Assembly (NCBI GenBank): GCA_000697055.1
Contig: JNDT01002258.1
Coordinates: 1-64,000, forward strand
Reading direction: 5' to 3'
Length of the DNA: 64,000 bases
Source of the DNA: Saksenaea vasiformis B4078
Taxonomy: Eukaryota > Mucoromycota > Mucoromycetes > Mucorales > Saksenaeaceae
The notes under the pieces are model-generated. The model had not been told where the DNA came from and did not search any database. It saw only the letters and a list, made by a program, of their open reading frames with translations. This document shows, in pieces, positions 33,513 to 44,965 of this stretch (positions are counted from its first letter, which is position 1; each line of letters begins with the position of its first letter). A program made the position numbers and the translations under genes.

Positions 33513-33600
33513 GTATGAGGGTTAGTTTCTTGTTCCATTGCACTTACCAACAGTCGCAGACCCATACAGTGGACCTCCAATAGTTTCAACCACCATAAGT
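33513..33600 (-). repeat. Duplicated F-box 3' flank, copy a (copy b 34756-34840)
   Basis: AGGTATGAGG, TACCAACAG and ACAGACCCATAC-like motifs occur at matching spacing in both stretches. On the minus strand each ends in a potential splice donor (GTAAGTG here, GTACGTG in copy b). This suggests a duplicated small exon downstream of F-box genes, or simply duplicated flanks. Confidence 0.35.
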
Positions 33601-34077
33601 ACAGACTTTGTGTTGAAATTACTGAGAAGTTGAAATTGTATGGAATGGTTTAAGGTGTAGATACTTCTCCAGTTTCTCCAAAGAGGTTGAAAATACTGAA
33701 GGTCGAAAAAAATCGAGAGCGAAATTATCGGAGGACCACTGTACATATATTCTGCTATACCATTCTCCCTTCTATCTACCCAATATTTGGTCCACAGTCG
33801 CAAGATCATCCCAGCTTGGGAACCCGCCTGGGTTTGTTCATTCATAATCAGTACTAGATCCTTCTTGATCGAGTCCGAGATTTGTTGGCGCGATTTGTTC
33901 GGAATGCTGCTTCGCAGCCACCGTAGATCGCTGAACCCGACCATTCACTGGGATGTATTTTTCGGAGCGTGTTCATGGCGAAAAAAAGGTGTGGTTAGCT
34001 AATCTCACATGGAATTATGCGTGTGCGACGGTTTCGGATCACGCACAAAAATGATAACTTTTCTCTTCGGGAGTTCC

Positions 34078-34690
34078 TGGGGACACTTCCAACGGGACAA
34101 TCCACCTCCCCAAAAATCTGAAATGAAAACACCCTTGGCTGCCTTAAGCAGATGTAGAGTAGCACAGAAATGGGAGGAGTGACCGTAACGAAGTGTCCCA
34201 TAGTGGAGTGCGGATAGCAAGGACTATTTCGATGATTGGAATTTAGAATACCATGAAGATACTTGGGCGTTGCATATTCACTTGTCATCTTTGAGGTTGG
34301 AAGATAATTTTCTATTCACAATAAGCCTGAACCCTCGCTCTAAATGCCAAACAATCCATTAATTATCGCTATTATGGAGGGTTGATCCTTCCTAATGTCA
34401 GGCAGACAAGGATAGTCTGCCATTAAGGATAGACCTTCCATAACGAGTATGCTTCAATCATTCTTTATTTATAACCGTGTATGTACTAGACAAACGTGTC
34501 CTTGCCGTATTGTTGACAAGCTTCGTGAATTTCGTTCATAGAGTTGCATATTTCGTAAAAACTTTTGAACAATATTTATTTACACTCCACACTGCGAGAC
34601 GCTCTACTATGGAATGCTCCAATACGAGACACTCGCATTTTCCATACTACACTACATCTGCTTATCGCAACTGAAAAGGCCACGATTCCA
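34078..34690 (+). mobile_element. Short non-autonomous MULE-like element
   Basis: The left end, GGGGACACTTCCAACGGGAC then CACCTCCCCAAAAATC, closely matches the tip of the 2006-6067 MULE (GGACACTCCAACGGGACAC then TCCCCCCAAAAA), and GAAGTGTCCCATAGTGGAGTG at 34192 matches its subterminal repeats. An inverted partner is at about 34566-34680: TACACTACATCTGCTTA pairs with TAAGCAGATGTAGAGTA of the left end. The ~350-bp interior has no gene. It could be mobilised by an intact MULE of the same family. Confidence 0.5.
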
Positions 34691-34915
34691 CTGTCGGGTA
34701 AGGACTGTGGGTCTCCAGCAAGTTTTGTTGTCAGTCTCTAGGGGCTATCAACGGTAGGTATGAGGTCAGTATCTCGTACAAAGAACGTCCTATTACACGT
34801 ACCAACAGCTACAGACCCATACACCTGGTACATAGTCGGAAGGCAACTGCTGAGGAGAATCTTCGGGCACTGGTATTTCTGGAGGATGACTATAATTAGG
34901 TACGAAGAAAATCCC

Positions 34916-36613
34916 TCACGTTGTTCTAATACCTCGCCTTGTTGTAATAGCTTGCGTAATTGTAATGCTAGAAACAGAGTAGCAATCAATTCGGACAACG
35001 CTTCTCATTCCGGAAATCGCAATACGATTGCGGAATACACACGAATCATTGACATAGCGCTTTGTCACAGGGAGCATGGTGTGCCCCTGGTATATCTGGC
35101 AGTATCCATGTATTCCTTGCTTAACCGACTGTTCGCTGTTTGTACACGTCAGCTCTAGTTCATCGGGTAGCTGATGAGATTTCAAACTAAGACTTTGAAG
35201 CCTCAAGCCTTGCAACGATAGTGAATAGGATCCGGTACGTTCTGCGAGATAAACGCAGGAAAGATCTGAAAGACGCGGGCAATGTAATGCTAGAAACGTA
35301 TATAGATCGCCATTTATATCGCCTGCTTGTATTTCTAGTTGCCGGATGCCATGTCGTGCCCGCAACGTAACTTCGCTGCTCATCCCGATTGCTCGTTCGA
35401 CGAGGGTCAGACTTGCTTTGCTGCTTAGCCTAATCGTTCGGCCGATGATACTCAGACTTAGTAATCGCTTCAGATCGTTTAAGATAACATCAATGTTAAA
35501 ATTGTGCTGGTCACAATCCAAAAAGAGGTTCTCTAGTAATCGGCAATTCCCTATGGATTGCATCAAGTCTTCAACCTCCGGAAAGGTGCATGTTATTTTT
35601 GCAGCTACGAGTGTACGGCTAAAGCCGTTGATAATGGCCGGGTTACATCCTTTAAGCTCAACTTCTTTGAGCGGTGCGCCTGTTTCCTGCAAAATCTCCA
35701 GCCATCGATGATAAAGACTACGATTTCCATAATTCTGGCTACCAGACACGAGGGACAGCGACTTGAGGTTGCGACAACCTCTCATTAATCTTCGGATGGT
35801 TGCTTCCTCGACTCTCCTCCGCATACTTTCTTCTTCGACTTTCCTCACGCTAAGGAGGACAGTGAGTGACTCCAGGTTCGGGTATTTGAGTGCAGCATAT
35901 GAACACAATAGTCCACCACTTGTAGAATTTATCGATAGCTTGCGCACTGAATCGCACGGTGTAATCGTCTCAGTTATCTGCGTTCTGCGGCAATTTAAGT
36001 TAAGCGCAAGGCACCGTAAGTTTGACAAAGTCTGATGGATCCTCTCCAAACCAGATATCAATAACTCTTCGCTGATACTTGCTAATGCTCCAGTTCTCCC
36101 TTCATCGTAAAGCTTGAGTTCTTCCAACGAAGTAAGATGCGTCACGATGGATACCCAGTCAAAGTGATGTCTTAGGTTGATGGATAGGTCTGTGACGCGC
36201 CTGGAAACCATGGTAAGAGGCAAGCACAGACGTCTATACAGATCGACACCTGTAACGGATTCAAGATCCCTCCAGTTCTCAATAACGGTGAGACACAAGG
36301 AGTTTCTGGAAGACTGAAGGTGAAGTTTCAGAAGGAAAGGACAGAGTACAGGAAGCCGTTTAAATGTATAATAATCAACATCGCCAGGTACTGAAAGGAT
36401 ACGGACAAGATGGCCAAGCTGCCGATTGCTTTGTTGATCAATGCAAGAGCAGAACAAGCGCAATTGACGAGATGAGGTAATTCGGACATGGTTGTACAGG
36501 ATCTGTCTAAAGACTGTCTTCCACGGTTGACACACCTGGATGCATGTCGTCAAATCCCCTTGCTGCAGGTCGCCAACGATGAATTGTAGGATTTCGATTG
36601 GAAGTTTGTCCAT
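34916..36613 (-). CDS. F-box/LRR-type protein 3
   Basis: A single-exon frame of 565 residues. It begins MDKLPIEILQFIVGDLQQGD, the F-box, with CIQVCQPW as the second half (residues 1-35). Leucine-rich segments follow (LEELKLYDEG, NLRCLALNLNC, NLESLTVLLS, RLLSLSIIGRTIRLSS, RLSDLSCVYLAE). It is clearly homologous to the genes at 28717-30489 and 31410-32812. Predicted role: substrate adaptor of an SCF ubiquitin ligase, target unknown. The downstream flank is duplicated near 33.5 kb. Confidence 0.8.
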   Translation of the reverse strand: MDKLPIEILQFIVGDLQQGDLTTCIQVCQPWKTVFRQILYNHVRITSSRQLRLFCSCIDQQSNRQLGHLVRILSVPGDVDYYTFKRLPVLCPFLLKLHLQSSRNSLCLTVIENWRDLESVTGVDLYRRLCLPLTMVSRRVTDLSINLRHHFDWVSIVTHLTSLEELKLYDEGRTGALASISEELLISGLERIHQTLSNLRCLALNLNCRRTQITETITPCDSVRKLSINSTSGGLLCSYAALKYPNLESLTVLLSVRKVEEESMRRRVEEATIRRLMRGCRNLKSLSLVSGSQNYGNRSLYHRWLEILQETGAPLKEVELKGCNPAIINGFSRTLVAAKITCTFPEVEDLMQSIGNCRLLENLFLDCDQHNFNIDVILNDLKRLLSLSIIGRTIRLSSKASLTLVERAIGMSSEVTLRARHGIRQLEIQAGDINGDLYTFLALHCPRLSDLSCVYLAERTGSYSLSLQGLRLQSLSLKSHQLPDELELTCTNSEQSVKQGIHGYCQIYQGHTMLPVTKRYVNDSCVFRNRIAISGMRSVVRIDCYSVSSITITQAITTRRGIRTT

Positions 36614-38113
36614 GGGTAGAGAAATTCGAAGTGGCTATGGCTAGACTCGGAATGGCGAAGCCGAGTGTAATACTTGGACGGCCTGCACGTAGAGTAATCA
36701 TGTGAAAACAAAAAAGGATAAAAGGCGTCTTTGTTTCTCATAACGTTATGAGGCAGCTACGAATCTAAGTCTGAAGTCTGTATGCGCTGAATGAAAGCTA
36801 TTCACTATAAGACTAGACTTACTGAGAATAAAAAGACACGTTAAGTACTGGGAGTCTCGATGGCATCTTGCAATAATTTGCTACGAGATCGTCGGAATCG
36901 CTGACACAAGCATCTTGTCCTAGCATGCAGGTCGCGCGACGTGGCCACTTTGCTATATCCGGATGTTCCTCGTCTAAGCAAGTGTGCTTTGTCTATAACG
37001 CGGCGCAAGTTAGATAAAGTAATGATACTCATCACTTGTTGTCGTTCCGTGACATATATTTTGGTCGTAGATGTTGGACACTTCCAATAAGATGGATTGC
37101 AATCATGGCGGCTTCCCAGCCAGGACTTATGGCGATATCAATGTATCATGTGGTTATGCACTTAGGAGTGTCGCAACGCATCAATGTGGAGCATCAGATA
37201 GATTCAATGGCGCTGCTCGACGTAAGGTATCGCCTCCGAGTCATGAAAGAAAGCAATAAGCGACTTTCAGTATGCGGGAAACGCCATTTTCCAACAACCG
37301 CGAAGCTTGAATTTAGGCTCAGAGAGAAGATCGCAAAGCACAGTTGCATGAACAAGACGACCGGAGCGGCTTGCGCGTCCTCTGATGAAAAGTCCTGGAA
37401 AACAGTTTCAACCAATGACGCGAAGTAATCTCCAAACTGTTGTACAATTTCGGCGTAAATGTAGCCTCCCACGAATAACTGGTCGGGCGCACACTGACAA
37501 GTTCTCCTGACGTAAGTTTCTGGAGATGTTTCGTAGGATCTCTCTCGGTAGACGGCCCATGAGTGAAAAAGTCAAAAATGCGTTCGATTACTGAGATATC
37601 GCGGTCGCGAATAGCAAAGTCAGCACGATATGGCTGCCTGGCCCTGGTAGCATAAGTTCAATAAGTCACTTGTTAGTTTGCATGAAGTCCCGTACCATTG
37701 ACTTCACTGGGGTTAGTAGAAAATTGTTGATCATTGCGGCTCAATCCAATATACAGAGCGACTGTACACCGTTAAACTCGGATGTGAACAAATGGGAGCC
37801 TTTTCTGTCTATTTTAATGCAGCCAATGAAGTAATCGAGGGTGTGATGGACTTTTAATCGACGGATAAACGCGTTTTGTCATTCCAGGATACTTAAAGAG
37901 ACAAGTATTTGTATAACCATATCAAGAATATAGTTGCACGGACCTGTTATCCGTTGGCAATGAGCGACGATGTACTTTATTCCGCAGCAGAGAGTGATTT
38001 GGGATGATAGCGAAAGTAATAGGAAAACTTGCTGACTCCACTCTTCAGCTGGTTGGCGTCGGATGTCATCAACTTGTTCGTATGGATACACGACGACTTC
38101 AGGGATATCAATA
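36614..38113. other. Gap with possible degraded coding sequence
   Basis: A minus-strand stretch at about 37620-37330 is open for nearly 100 codons without an ATG (ISVIERIFDFFTHGPSTERD is readable) and a neighbouring frame continues to 37194. No family is recognised and the length is near what chance allows. A plus-strand frame at 37036-37428 overlaps it. Probably a decayed gene, at low confidence. Confidence 0.25.
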
Positions 38114-38286
38114 CAGTGCTCCCCTTAATTTCAAAGGCTCGGTTCCTTGCAAAATGCTTGAAAGTTGCGGGTTTTGATATTAGAGAGAGGGCATTATGCA
38201 CTATATTTTCTGGCGGTAGATCTAAAATCCCTTGAAAAAACCGGGTTTTGAGATTATATGGGTTTGAAATTAGAGAGGGCGTACTG
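38114..38286. mobile_element. 173-bp Tc1/mariner-type MITE with TA duplication
   Basis: The left end is TA then CAGTGCTCCCCTTAATTTCA (38112 on). The right end read inward is TA then CAGTACGCCCTCTCTAATTT. Both carry the CAGT tip and CCC typical of Tc1/mariner terminal repeats and are flanked by TA (38112-38113 and 38287-38288). The interior contains an imperfect internal repeat of the end motif (GGGTTTTGATATTAGAGAGA) but no gene. Confidence 0.65.
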
Positions 38287-39191
38287 TAAAGAAGAACGAG
38301 CTTTGGCCTGTGGCCGTCACAGTGCCTAACCAAAGACTTCTTTCTTGCATATGCTCCGGACAAAGTTTCTCGTTCCTAATATTAGCACCGTACCAGCAAC
38401 GTTTGTCGCCGGCACATAAGATTGTCGAAAGATACACTTACCAATGTATTGAAATAAAATCCATATTTCCCTGCAGCATTCCATATCTTACTGTCTTGGC
38501 AGCGATTTTTTCTAGGAACTGCAGATCGATGAGGTAGCGTGGCGTCGGCAACTGGCCGTTCTCAACGATATCCAAATCCCACGCGATCGACACTCATTGG
38601 TGCTGGTGCGCGGCTATGTAAAGCGCTCCCTACGATGCGGAAACTAAGGCACGGTGACCCTCTAAAACGAATATTTACCTACGACTAAATTTCATGTAGC
38701 ATCCAACAAGCGAAGCAGGTCCTGCGGACAAGTGTCTCCATTTTGGTCGCTTCCAAGCTTTCCCCATGACGTCTTTCGATAGAGTTATCAAGAACTTAGT
38801 CCAAGCGTTGGATATGGACCTATTGTCCGGCATCGTCATGGCAATCTCATTATCTCCAATTTGTTGTAGAATCCAACTGGAAGCGATTTTCTGCTAATGG
38901 GATCTGTTTCTCGAATGAGAAGACAAAGTCATTTGGGGTGGTCGGTCATGCGTCCAGACAATGAGTCAGTTGGGATCTTATGCAATCGGATCATCGTGTC
39001 TGAGGATGACCTTTATCGTCCAAATTGGCAACAGTCATTCATATAGGAACGGACGAGATCGTTTCTTGAGTTCACAAGACATCGAACAATAGGAGCAGAG
39101 ATCGGTAGATACAGTCTGGTTTGCCTCGTTATTTGAAAATTTGCAATTGATATTTTATATTCGTGCGGGTTGGGGGCTAAGAGATATATAA
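38287..39191. other. Gap downstream of the AdoMet decarboxylase gene
   Basis: Holds the 3' end of the decarboxylase gene (a long T-rich stretch near 39140-39200). Otherwise no frame, repeat or RNA gene was recognised. Confidence 0.4.
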
Positions 39192-40742
39192 CTAAATTTT
39201 CTTGTAATGGCCAAAGATGAAATCGTATCCATCAAATTCGTGGAGGATGCGATCCTTTCGCTTGTAACCACCGTACTGGTCCATGGTACGCATGAGGCGA
39301 GTGATGTTGTCCTCATGGTCCTTGTCATTGACCAGTTGTTCTTTGGTTCCAGTAAAGAAGGTGACAGTGAATGAGCCTGGCTGGAAGATATCAACGACCT
39401 GACGGATTAGTCTGCAGATCGAGTCAGCACTCGAGCTTCGTTTGCCTGGATTCTGGATGGGATGTGATAGATAAGCAGGAATGGTAGTCTCAAAGGAGGC
39501 ATAGGAACACTGAGGTTCGGGAGTCACATGGATGGAGTAGTAGCCATCCTCCAAAAGACCGTTGGCAGAGTAACCACAAGGCTCAAACAAGAAAGAGTCC
39601 ACCTTGGCGGTCGGATAGACTTTTCGCAGACCAGTATCCATGTCAACGCGCTTTCCACCTTCCAAACCTGTAGGTTCATCACCTTGCTGATAGAATGCTT
39701 TCATGGCAACGGGATCAAGATCTGTCATCAAGATCTCGATGGTTTCATCATGGGTACGGTAGACTGGACCCATGTCGTGCTGCTGCTGCTGTTGCAACGA
39801 ACGGGATATCTTGGACCAAGAATAGTCTTTGTTTGCCATCCACTCCATACCATCTGTCTCGGCCATCAGCTGTTGCATGTCAACAGGCTGATCGTATTTG
39901 GGGGAGGTCAGATAAAGATACCATTCGTCCACGTTGGTATCACCAATCACATAGGCAGCGCCGTTGTCTGATGAGCAGGATGATGCATCAGATAGGGAAC
40001 ATATGGAGAAGGCCATCATCATTGTACTTACCGAAATGGTTATCCAAGTAATTCACCTCTTCTTCCCAACTCCTGTGAGGTCCAGGTTGCTTCTCCGGGA
40101 ACATGAAGGACTTGCGAGAGTAGAAGAGTCGATGGACTGAATCAAAACCGCAACGAGACTTGGCAATTTCGAGAATATAAGGCAAAGCCTTCAACAAGGT
40201 TGTTGTACCACATGTCTTGATGACCAACTTGTGCGGGTAGACGAACATAGACGACTCACTGGGAAAGGAAGAGAGAGGTTTGCGAAGACGCGATAGATTT
40301 CGTCAATGGAACTGCTTGACCCTGGAACATATATATATATCTTTTTTTTTCCTCCTTTCTCTCTCGAGGAATTGGGATACTCTAATGGGATATCTTTTTC
40401 TTCTTACCTGAGTAAATAGGCATCGACATGATCATTCTGGATAACGCTGAGAACGGTACATTTGACAGTAGCAAGCATTGCATCCCAAGTAGGTCTATCG
40501 ACAGTACGAAGATTGTTGTAAACACCGAGAGGTAAACCAGAATCCTTTGGAGTAGGAGGATTAGAGACATCCGACATGTCGGAATCCGAGTTGTCAGCAA
40601 TGACGGTATGCGGAGTTTGAGGAGATGGAGAGAACCAGATCTCGAGTAATTTTTCAGGGCCTTCAAAACAGCCATGTTCAGCAGAGTAGTTGGCACCGCT
40701 AGGAGGAGGTGCTGATGGAAGAGCGAGTTGTTCAATGACCAT
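39192..40742 (-). CDS. SPE2: S-adenosylmethionine decarboxylase proenzyme
   Basis: Three exons are in phase: 40742-40408, 40258-40032 and 39967-39192, giving 445 residues. The enzyme makes decarboxylated AdoMet, the aminopropyl donor for spermidine and spermine. The self-cleavage site LSESSMF spans the first intron (AG|T-GAG); cleavage between Glu113 and Ser114 creates the pyruvoyl group. Catalytic landmarks are present: [12 protein letters not shown] near the N-terminus, KTCGTTTLL (catalytic Cys), PCGYSANG and YYSIHVTPE (Ser and His of the processing site). A Ser/Pro-rich insert (about residues 40-70, [13 protein letters not shown]) is longer than in animals. Cytosolic; expected to be regulated by polyamines. 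Confidence 0.95.
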
Positions 40743-40910
40743 CTTTTAGTTGTTTTGTTTTGTTTGTTGTATAGAGAAGTTTGTTGTATAAGCTGTTGTT
40801 GGCGATAGACGCGTGGTGTTTTCCTTGTTCTTTGTTGCTGTTGTTGTTGTTTTTTTTTGTTGTTTTTTTTTTTTCTTTGTTTTTTGGTAAGTAGGTAAAT
40901 TCAATAAAAT
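40743..40910 (-). promoter_or_regulatory. A/C-rich leader of SPE2
   Basis: On the coding strand the ~160 nt before the ATG are almost free of G and T and full of CAA triplets (CAACAACAACAGCAACAAAG, ACAACAAACAAAACAAAAC), ending AACTAAAAG-ATG. Such leaders are unstructured and favour scanning. No upstream ATG lies in this stretch. Confidence 0.45.
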
Positions 40911-42845
40911 AAAATAGAAAAGATGAAATTAATTAAGATGAGAGAGTTGGGGGGTGTCAAGACCAAAAGTTAGAAAAGTGAAGCCGAAAGGGTAAGCTAA
41001 TAAGAAATCGAACTAAGTTATTTTTGTTAGAATCAGAGCGCATAGCAATAGGAAGTTTGTTCAGTGATTTGATTTGTCGACAAAGACGACGAAATAAGAA
41101 AAAACTGTTGGGTTAAATTGAATTGGTAAAATTGTGCGAATGGAAATAAACGATGGTAGTAAAAGTAATAACCATTCGTATGAAGCAAAAAAGAAAAAAA
41201 GAAAAAAAAAGAGAGAAGAAAGCTCCAATGGCTGTTACTCCATCTCACTTTGTCACTGTCCTTTTATTTCAAAAAACTTTTCCAGTGACTTGCATTCATT
41301 TATACAACAGCCAATCATATCTCTTTAAAGTAAGCCCTATCTTCACAAGTGCATCACACACATCGATGAAATGACGTCTGCTAATGCTCTTTTTCTTCTT
41401 GTGACACACCTAACTCCATCGATATCCATAAATCAACTGTTGTAATGATCATTTGGTTCTTATACTGAACAATAAGTTATCTCCTTATGCCTCCTGCATC
41501 ATGTACATTCATATGTAAAATAATAATATTCCTTCTTTTTTGACTTGAGAAGTGAGGCCCGATTCTGTCTGACGGTTGGACAAAGAGAAAAAAAAAAAAG
41601 CTTGCGTACAAATAACCATACAACCGACAAGGACCGAAACCATAAAAGATCAATGCATCGGATTTTGTATCACGAGTGCGAAGGGACCTCGCGGAGTATT
41701 TCACTCACAAAGATGTCCATAAACCCTTGGATAAAAGGTTTTTATTCATTTCTGGTCTAAAGTATCACAAATACACATAAACCTGCAGTGCACTCAAAAC
41801 GGTAAATCTGTGGGAATTGGCGGAAATGTTGAGCGGCTGTCAATCATCACCCAAGAAAAAAATATTTTTTTACTCCATAAGTGTTAAATGCAAGGGCACT
41901 CCCATGATGTGCCTCGAGGCGCATTGGTATAAGCACCCTTGTACCATTTGTTGAATTATACTATTTCTCTTCATTGATTGAATTGTACTAAAATTTGGAC
42001 ACAAGCTTTTAACACTGTGTTATTGTTAGTGTTCGTACGGAGGAAAGATGATACCAAAACGATTTCTGCTTAAAAGGAACCACGGTCTAGACCAAACGTG
42101 TCAATGTAAATTCTGCCAAGAATTCACGCTTTACTCGATTTATCTACTGATAGAACCCAGCGCTACAAAAGAATCGACCCAGTCATTGATCATACAATGA
42201 TGGTAAAGATTTGACACGTGCGATCAATACACCCCCACCTCCACCATTCGAAATCAAAACAAGGGACATATTTTGATTTTCACACGGCGACCGGCTGAGG
42301 ACGGATAGCGGAGAGAACCAGATGACGCTTTTGCGTAACCAGCCTCTATGAGAATCAAAACTAGTGCCTATTGTAGACAACGGGTCCCTGGGCGTTACGT
42401 AAGGTGTTGGATACCCGCAATGAACAGAAAAGCTACATGCATGTACTCCATGTTCCTGTCGCCACGTCACCATCATTTTTGAATGATGGGATTTCGAGAA
42501 TCGTTAGAACAAATGGCATCATGCATAGACGCGCATGCATACAAAGTTTATGTTTGATCTTTTTTTTTGTTGTTGTTGTTTTGCAAGGGGCAAATGAGCT
42601 GGATTTCACAGGGGTTAGAAAGGACCTCTCTCTCTCTCTCAAGACACGGCCCGCTACATCCGGATGATAGGCGTAAAAAAAAAAAAAAAAGTTAACCATG
42701 AAGTCTGACCATCTGGTTTATTCGCGATCTCCCCGGACGGAGTTCTTTCTGAAGATGCGTATTCTCAAATGTAACAATGCAAAAAAAAAAAAAAGATTTT
42801 CATGTAAATGATAAATTTGTCTCTTTGTTTGATGGTCAGTGTCTA
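40911..42845. other. Gap between SPE2 and the DnaJ gene
   Basis: 1.9 kb that should contain the SPE2 promoter and the 3' end of the DnaJ gene. Contains A/T homopolymers (about 41586, 42676, 42780) and a CT run at about 42630-42640. No gene, RNA or repeat family was recognised. Confidence 0.4.
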
Positions 42846-44427
42846 TTATTGTTGAGCACATTGAACGCCTCCATGCTCTTCTTCATCACTGTCGTCGTCT
42901 TCATCGTAAGCGTTTCTTGATCGTCCAGAAGCGCCAAATGCATCCATATCACCGGGAATGAGAGCACATTCATCAATGATTTCGTGGCTCGTTCTCTTGG
43001 CAGGGGGCCGCTTTGGCAAAATATCCTCAAGAGTGGCCATCTGTGTAGGTGTTGCAAACATATCGTTGGGGAACTCCACATCAAATTCGACGTATAGATC
43101 GCCTCGATCATCTGACCGTCTATAGATTGGCATACCCTCATGGGGGATACGTTTCACCATACCGGGCTTGATTACCTGACCTGCAGGATGAGATACGTGG
43201 ATACCACGGCCGTCAAGATGTGTCACAAGGATTTTATCGAATCCACAAAGCGCTTCAGTCAAGCTGATCTTAATGCGACATAAAAGATCGGCTCCCTCAC
43301 GCGTAAACTGTGGATGCTCCTTTTGGTTCAACACCAAGTTTACATCTCCCGGTTCAATACCCGGCTATTACCCCACAAAACAGAATGAATGAATCATCCG
43401 AACGTTACGATACTATACGCTTACCTCTTGGTCACCTTCACCCTTCATGACAATCTTCTGGCCGTCTTGCATGCCTTTCTCGATATAGACATCCAAATAC
43501 TTTTTTTCCACTGTGACCTTTTTGCCTTTGCATTTCTTGCATCTATCCTTGGCAATTTGTCCAGAACTGTTACATTCACCACAAGGCACCTGCATTTGTT
43601 GAATCATGCCCATGCCAACTTGACGCATCGCCACCTGGAAACCACGACCTTTACAAGAAGTACATTTCTTCACCGCACCTGTCTTTCCGCCCTTGCTAGA
43701 AAAGGAATCAGAAACATCCTTGAATTTTTTTCCCATTCGACATTTACCCACTGCAGTTGCTGCAAATGACATTCTTTTCCAATGCAAGCTTGGTACGCTT
43801 GCCATTGTAAAGATCTTCCAGGCTAACATGAAGCGGGTATTTCATGCTTTCACCCTTTCGTCGACGGGGTGGCATGCCTCCGAAACTCGCGCCACCACCG
43901 AATTCGAATCCACCTCCAAAACCACCTCCAAAGAGATTTGCAAACAGATCATCCGCAGACATGCCAAATCCTCCAGCTCCACCTGGTCCTTCTTCGCCAA
44001 AGCGATCGTACTGCTCACGTCTTTCGGGATCCGACAAAATTTCATATGCGTGGGATATCTCTTTGAACTGGAAGAAAGGGATAAATATATCTGACCTGAA
44101 TCCTCGGTTATCTCAAACATACCCTCTCGCCTTCCTCTGGATTCTTGTCGGGATGATATTTCATGGCCTACACAATATCCATGGGGAAGTTAAACCAACT
44201 ATTCCAAAATACAACAGAACTGAACAAGACGTCTTATCCAGCAGTAGCTAGTTTCACTGGCTACTTTCTACAGTTTTTTCTTTTTTACTACATACCAGCT
44301 TGCGGTAAGCCTATACAAAAGATCAGCGACAAATCCTGACGAGAATTGCTTATACCTTTTTAATTTCGCTATCATTTGCTTCTGGCGAAACTCCCAAAAC
44401 ATCGTAGTATGTGGTTTCGACCGCCAT
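42846..44427 (-). CDS. Type-I DnaJ / Hsp40 co-chaperone with farnesylation motif
   Basis: Six exons are in phase: 44427-44356, 44310-44296 (15 nt), 44167-44123, 44067-43748, 43695-43425 and 43364-42846, giving 413 residues. Similar to yeast Ydj1 and human DNAJA1/2. Order: J domain (MAVETTYYDVLGVSPEAN, HPD at residues 34-36), G/F-rich region (about 75-110), four zinc-binding CxxC repeats (CSNCSGKG, CTSCKGRG, CGECNSSG, CKKCKGKK, about 145-215), a client-binding C-terminal domain, and the terminus VQCAQQ, a CaaX farnesylation signal as in Ydj1. It stimulates Hsp70 ATPase in the cytosol and at ER or mitochondrial surfaces. A microsatellite lies in its upstream region. Confidence 0.94.
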
Positions 44428-44596
44428 GACAAAGAAAGAGTGAAAGTTGAAAAAAGGAAGTCCTAGCCTTTTTTTCCTGAAGACTACTATTTTTCTTTCT
44501 TAACCAATCATTTCTCTTAAAATTTCAACGGTTACGTCATGCATAATATCTGGTTTCTAGTTCTTTCCCCGCCGTTTGAGCGAAGCGAGAGCGGCA

Positions 44597-44815
44597 GCTC
44601 TCTCTCTCTCTCTCTCTGTGTATCTGTGTATCTGTGTATCTGTGTATCTGTGTGTCTGTGTGTCTGTGTGTCTGTGTGTCTGTGTGTCTGTGTGTCTGTG
44701 TGTCTGTGTATCTATGTGTCTGTGTATCTATGTGTCTATGCGTGTGTGTGTGTGTGTGTCTATGTGTCTATGTGTGTGTGTGCGCGCGTGTGTGCCTCTG
44801 TGTGTGCGTGTGTTT
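44597..44815 (+). repeat. CT / TGTGTCTG microsatellite
   Basis: A (TC)10 tract is followed by about 200 bp of TGTGTATC / TGTGTCTG octamer and TG repeats. It opens all three plus-strand frames, producing long spurious Cys/Val/Ser-rich frames. It lies 170-390 bp upstream of the DnaJ start, in its promoter side. Confidence 0.95.
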
Positions 44816-44965
44816 TTTCCCTTTGGCTCAATCCCACGGAGAGTGATTATCGTGACCAATTTCCGCGCTGCGGAAAATAGTTAAGTAACGGATTTTTATT
44901 TATTGCTCTATCCTATGGCGATTGCATAATGAACGGATAAATGCAAAAAAGTGATCTGCTAATTT

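Noticed and set aside
41033..41248. A possible upstream ORF in the SPE2 leader.
   Set aside because: About 300-500 nt upstream, Phe-rich because of poly-T, and unlike known AdoMetDC uORF peptides. The transcription start is unknown.
44539..44884. Three overlapping ~70-110-codon plus-strand frames rich in Cys, Val and Ser.
   Set aside because: They are translations of a CT/TG microsatellite in all three frames.
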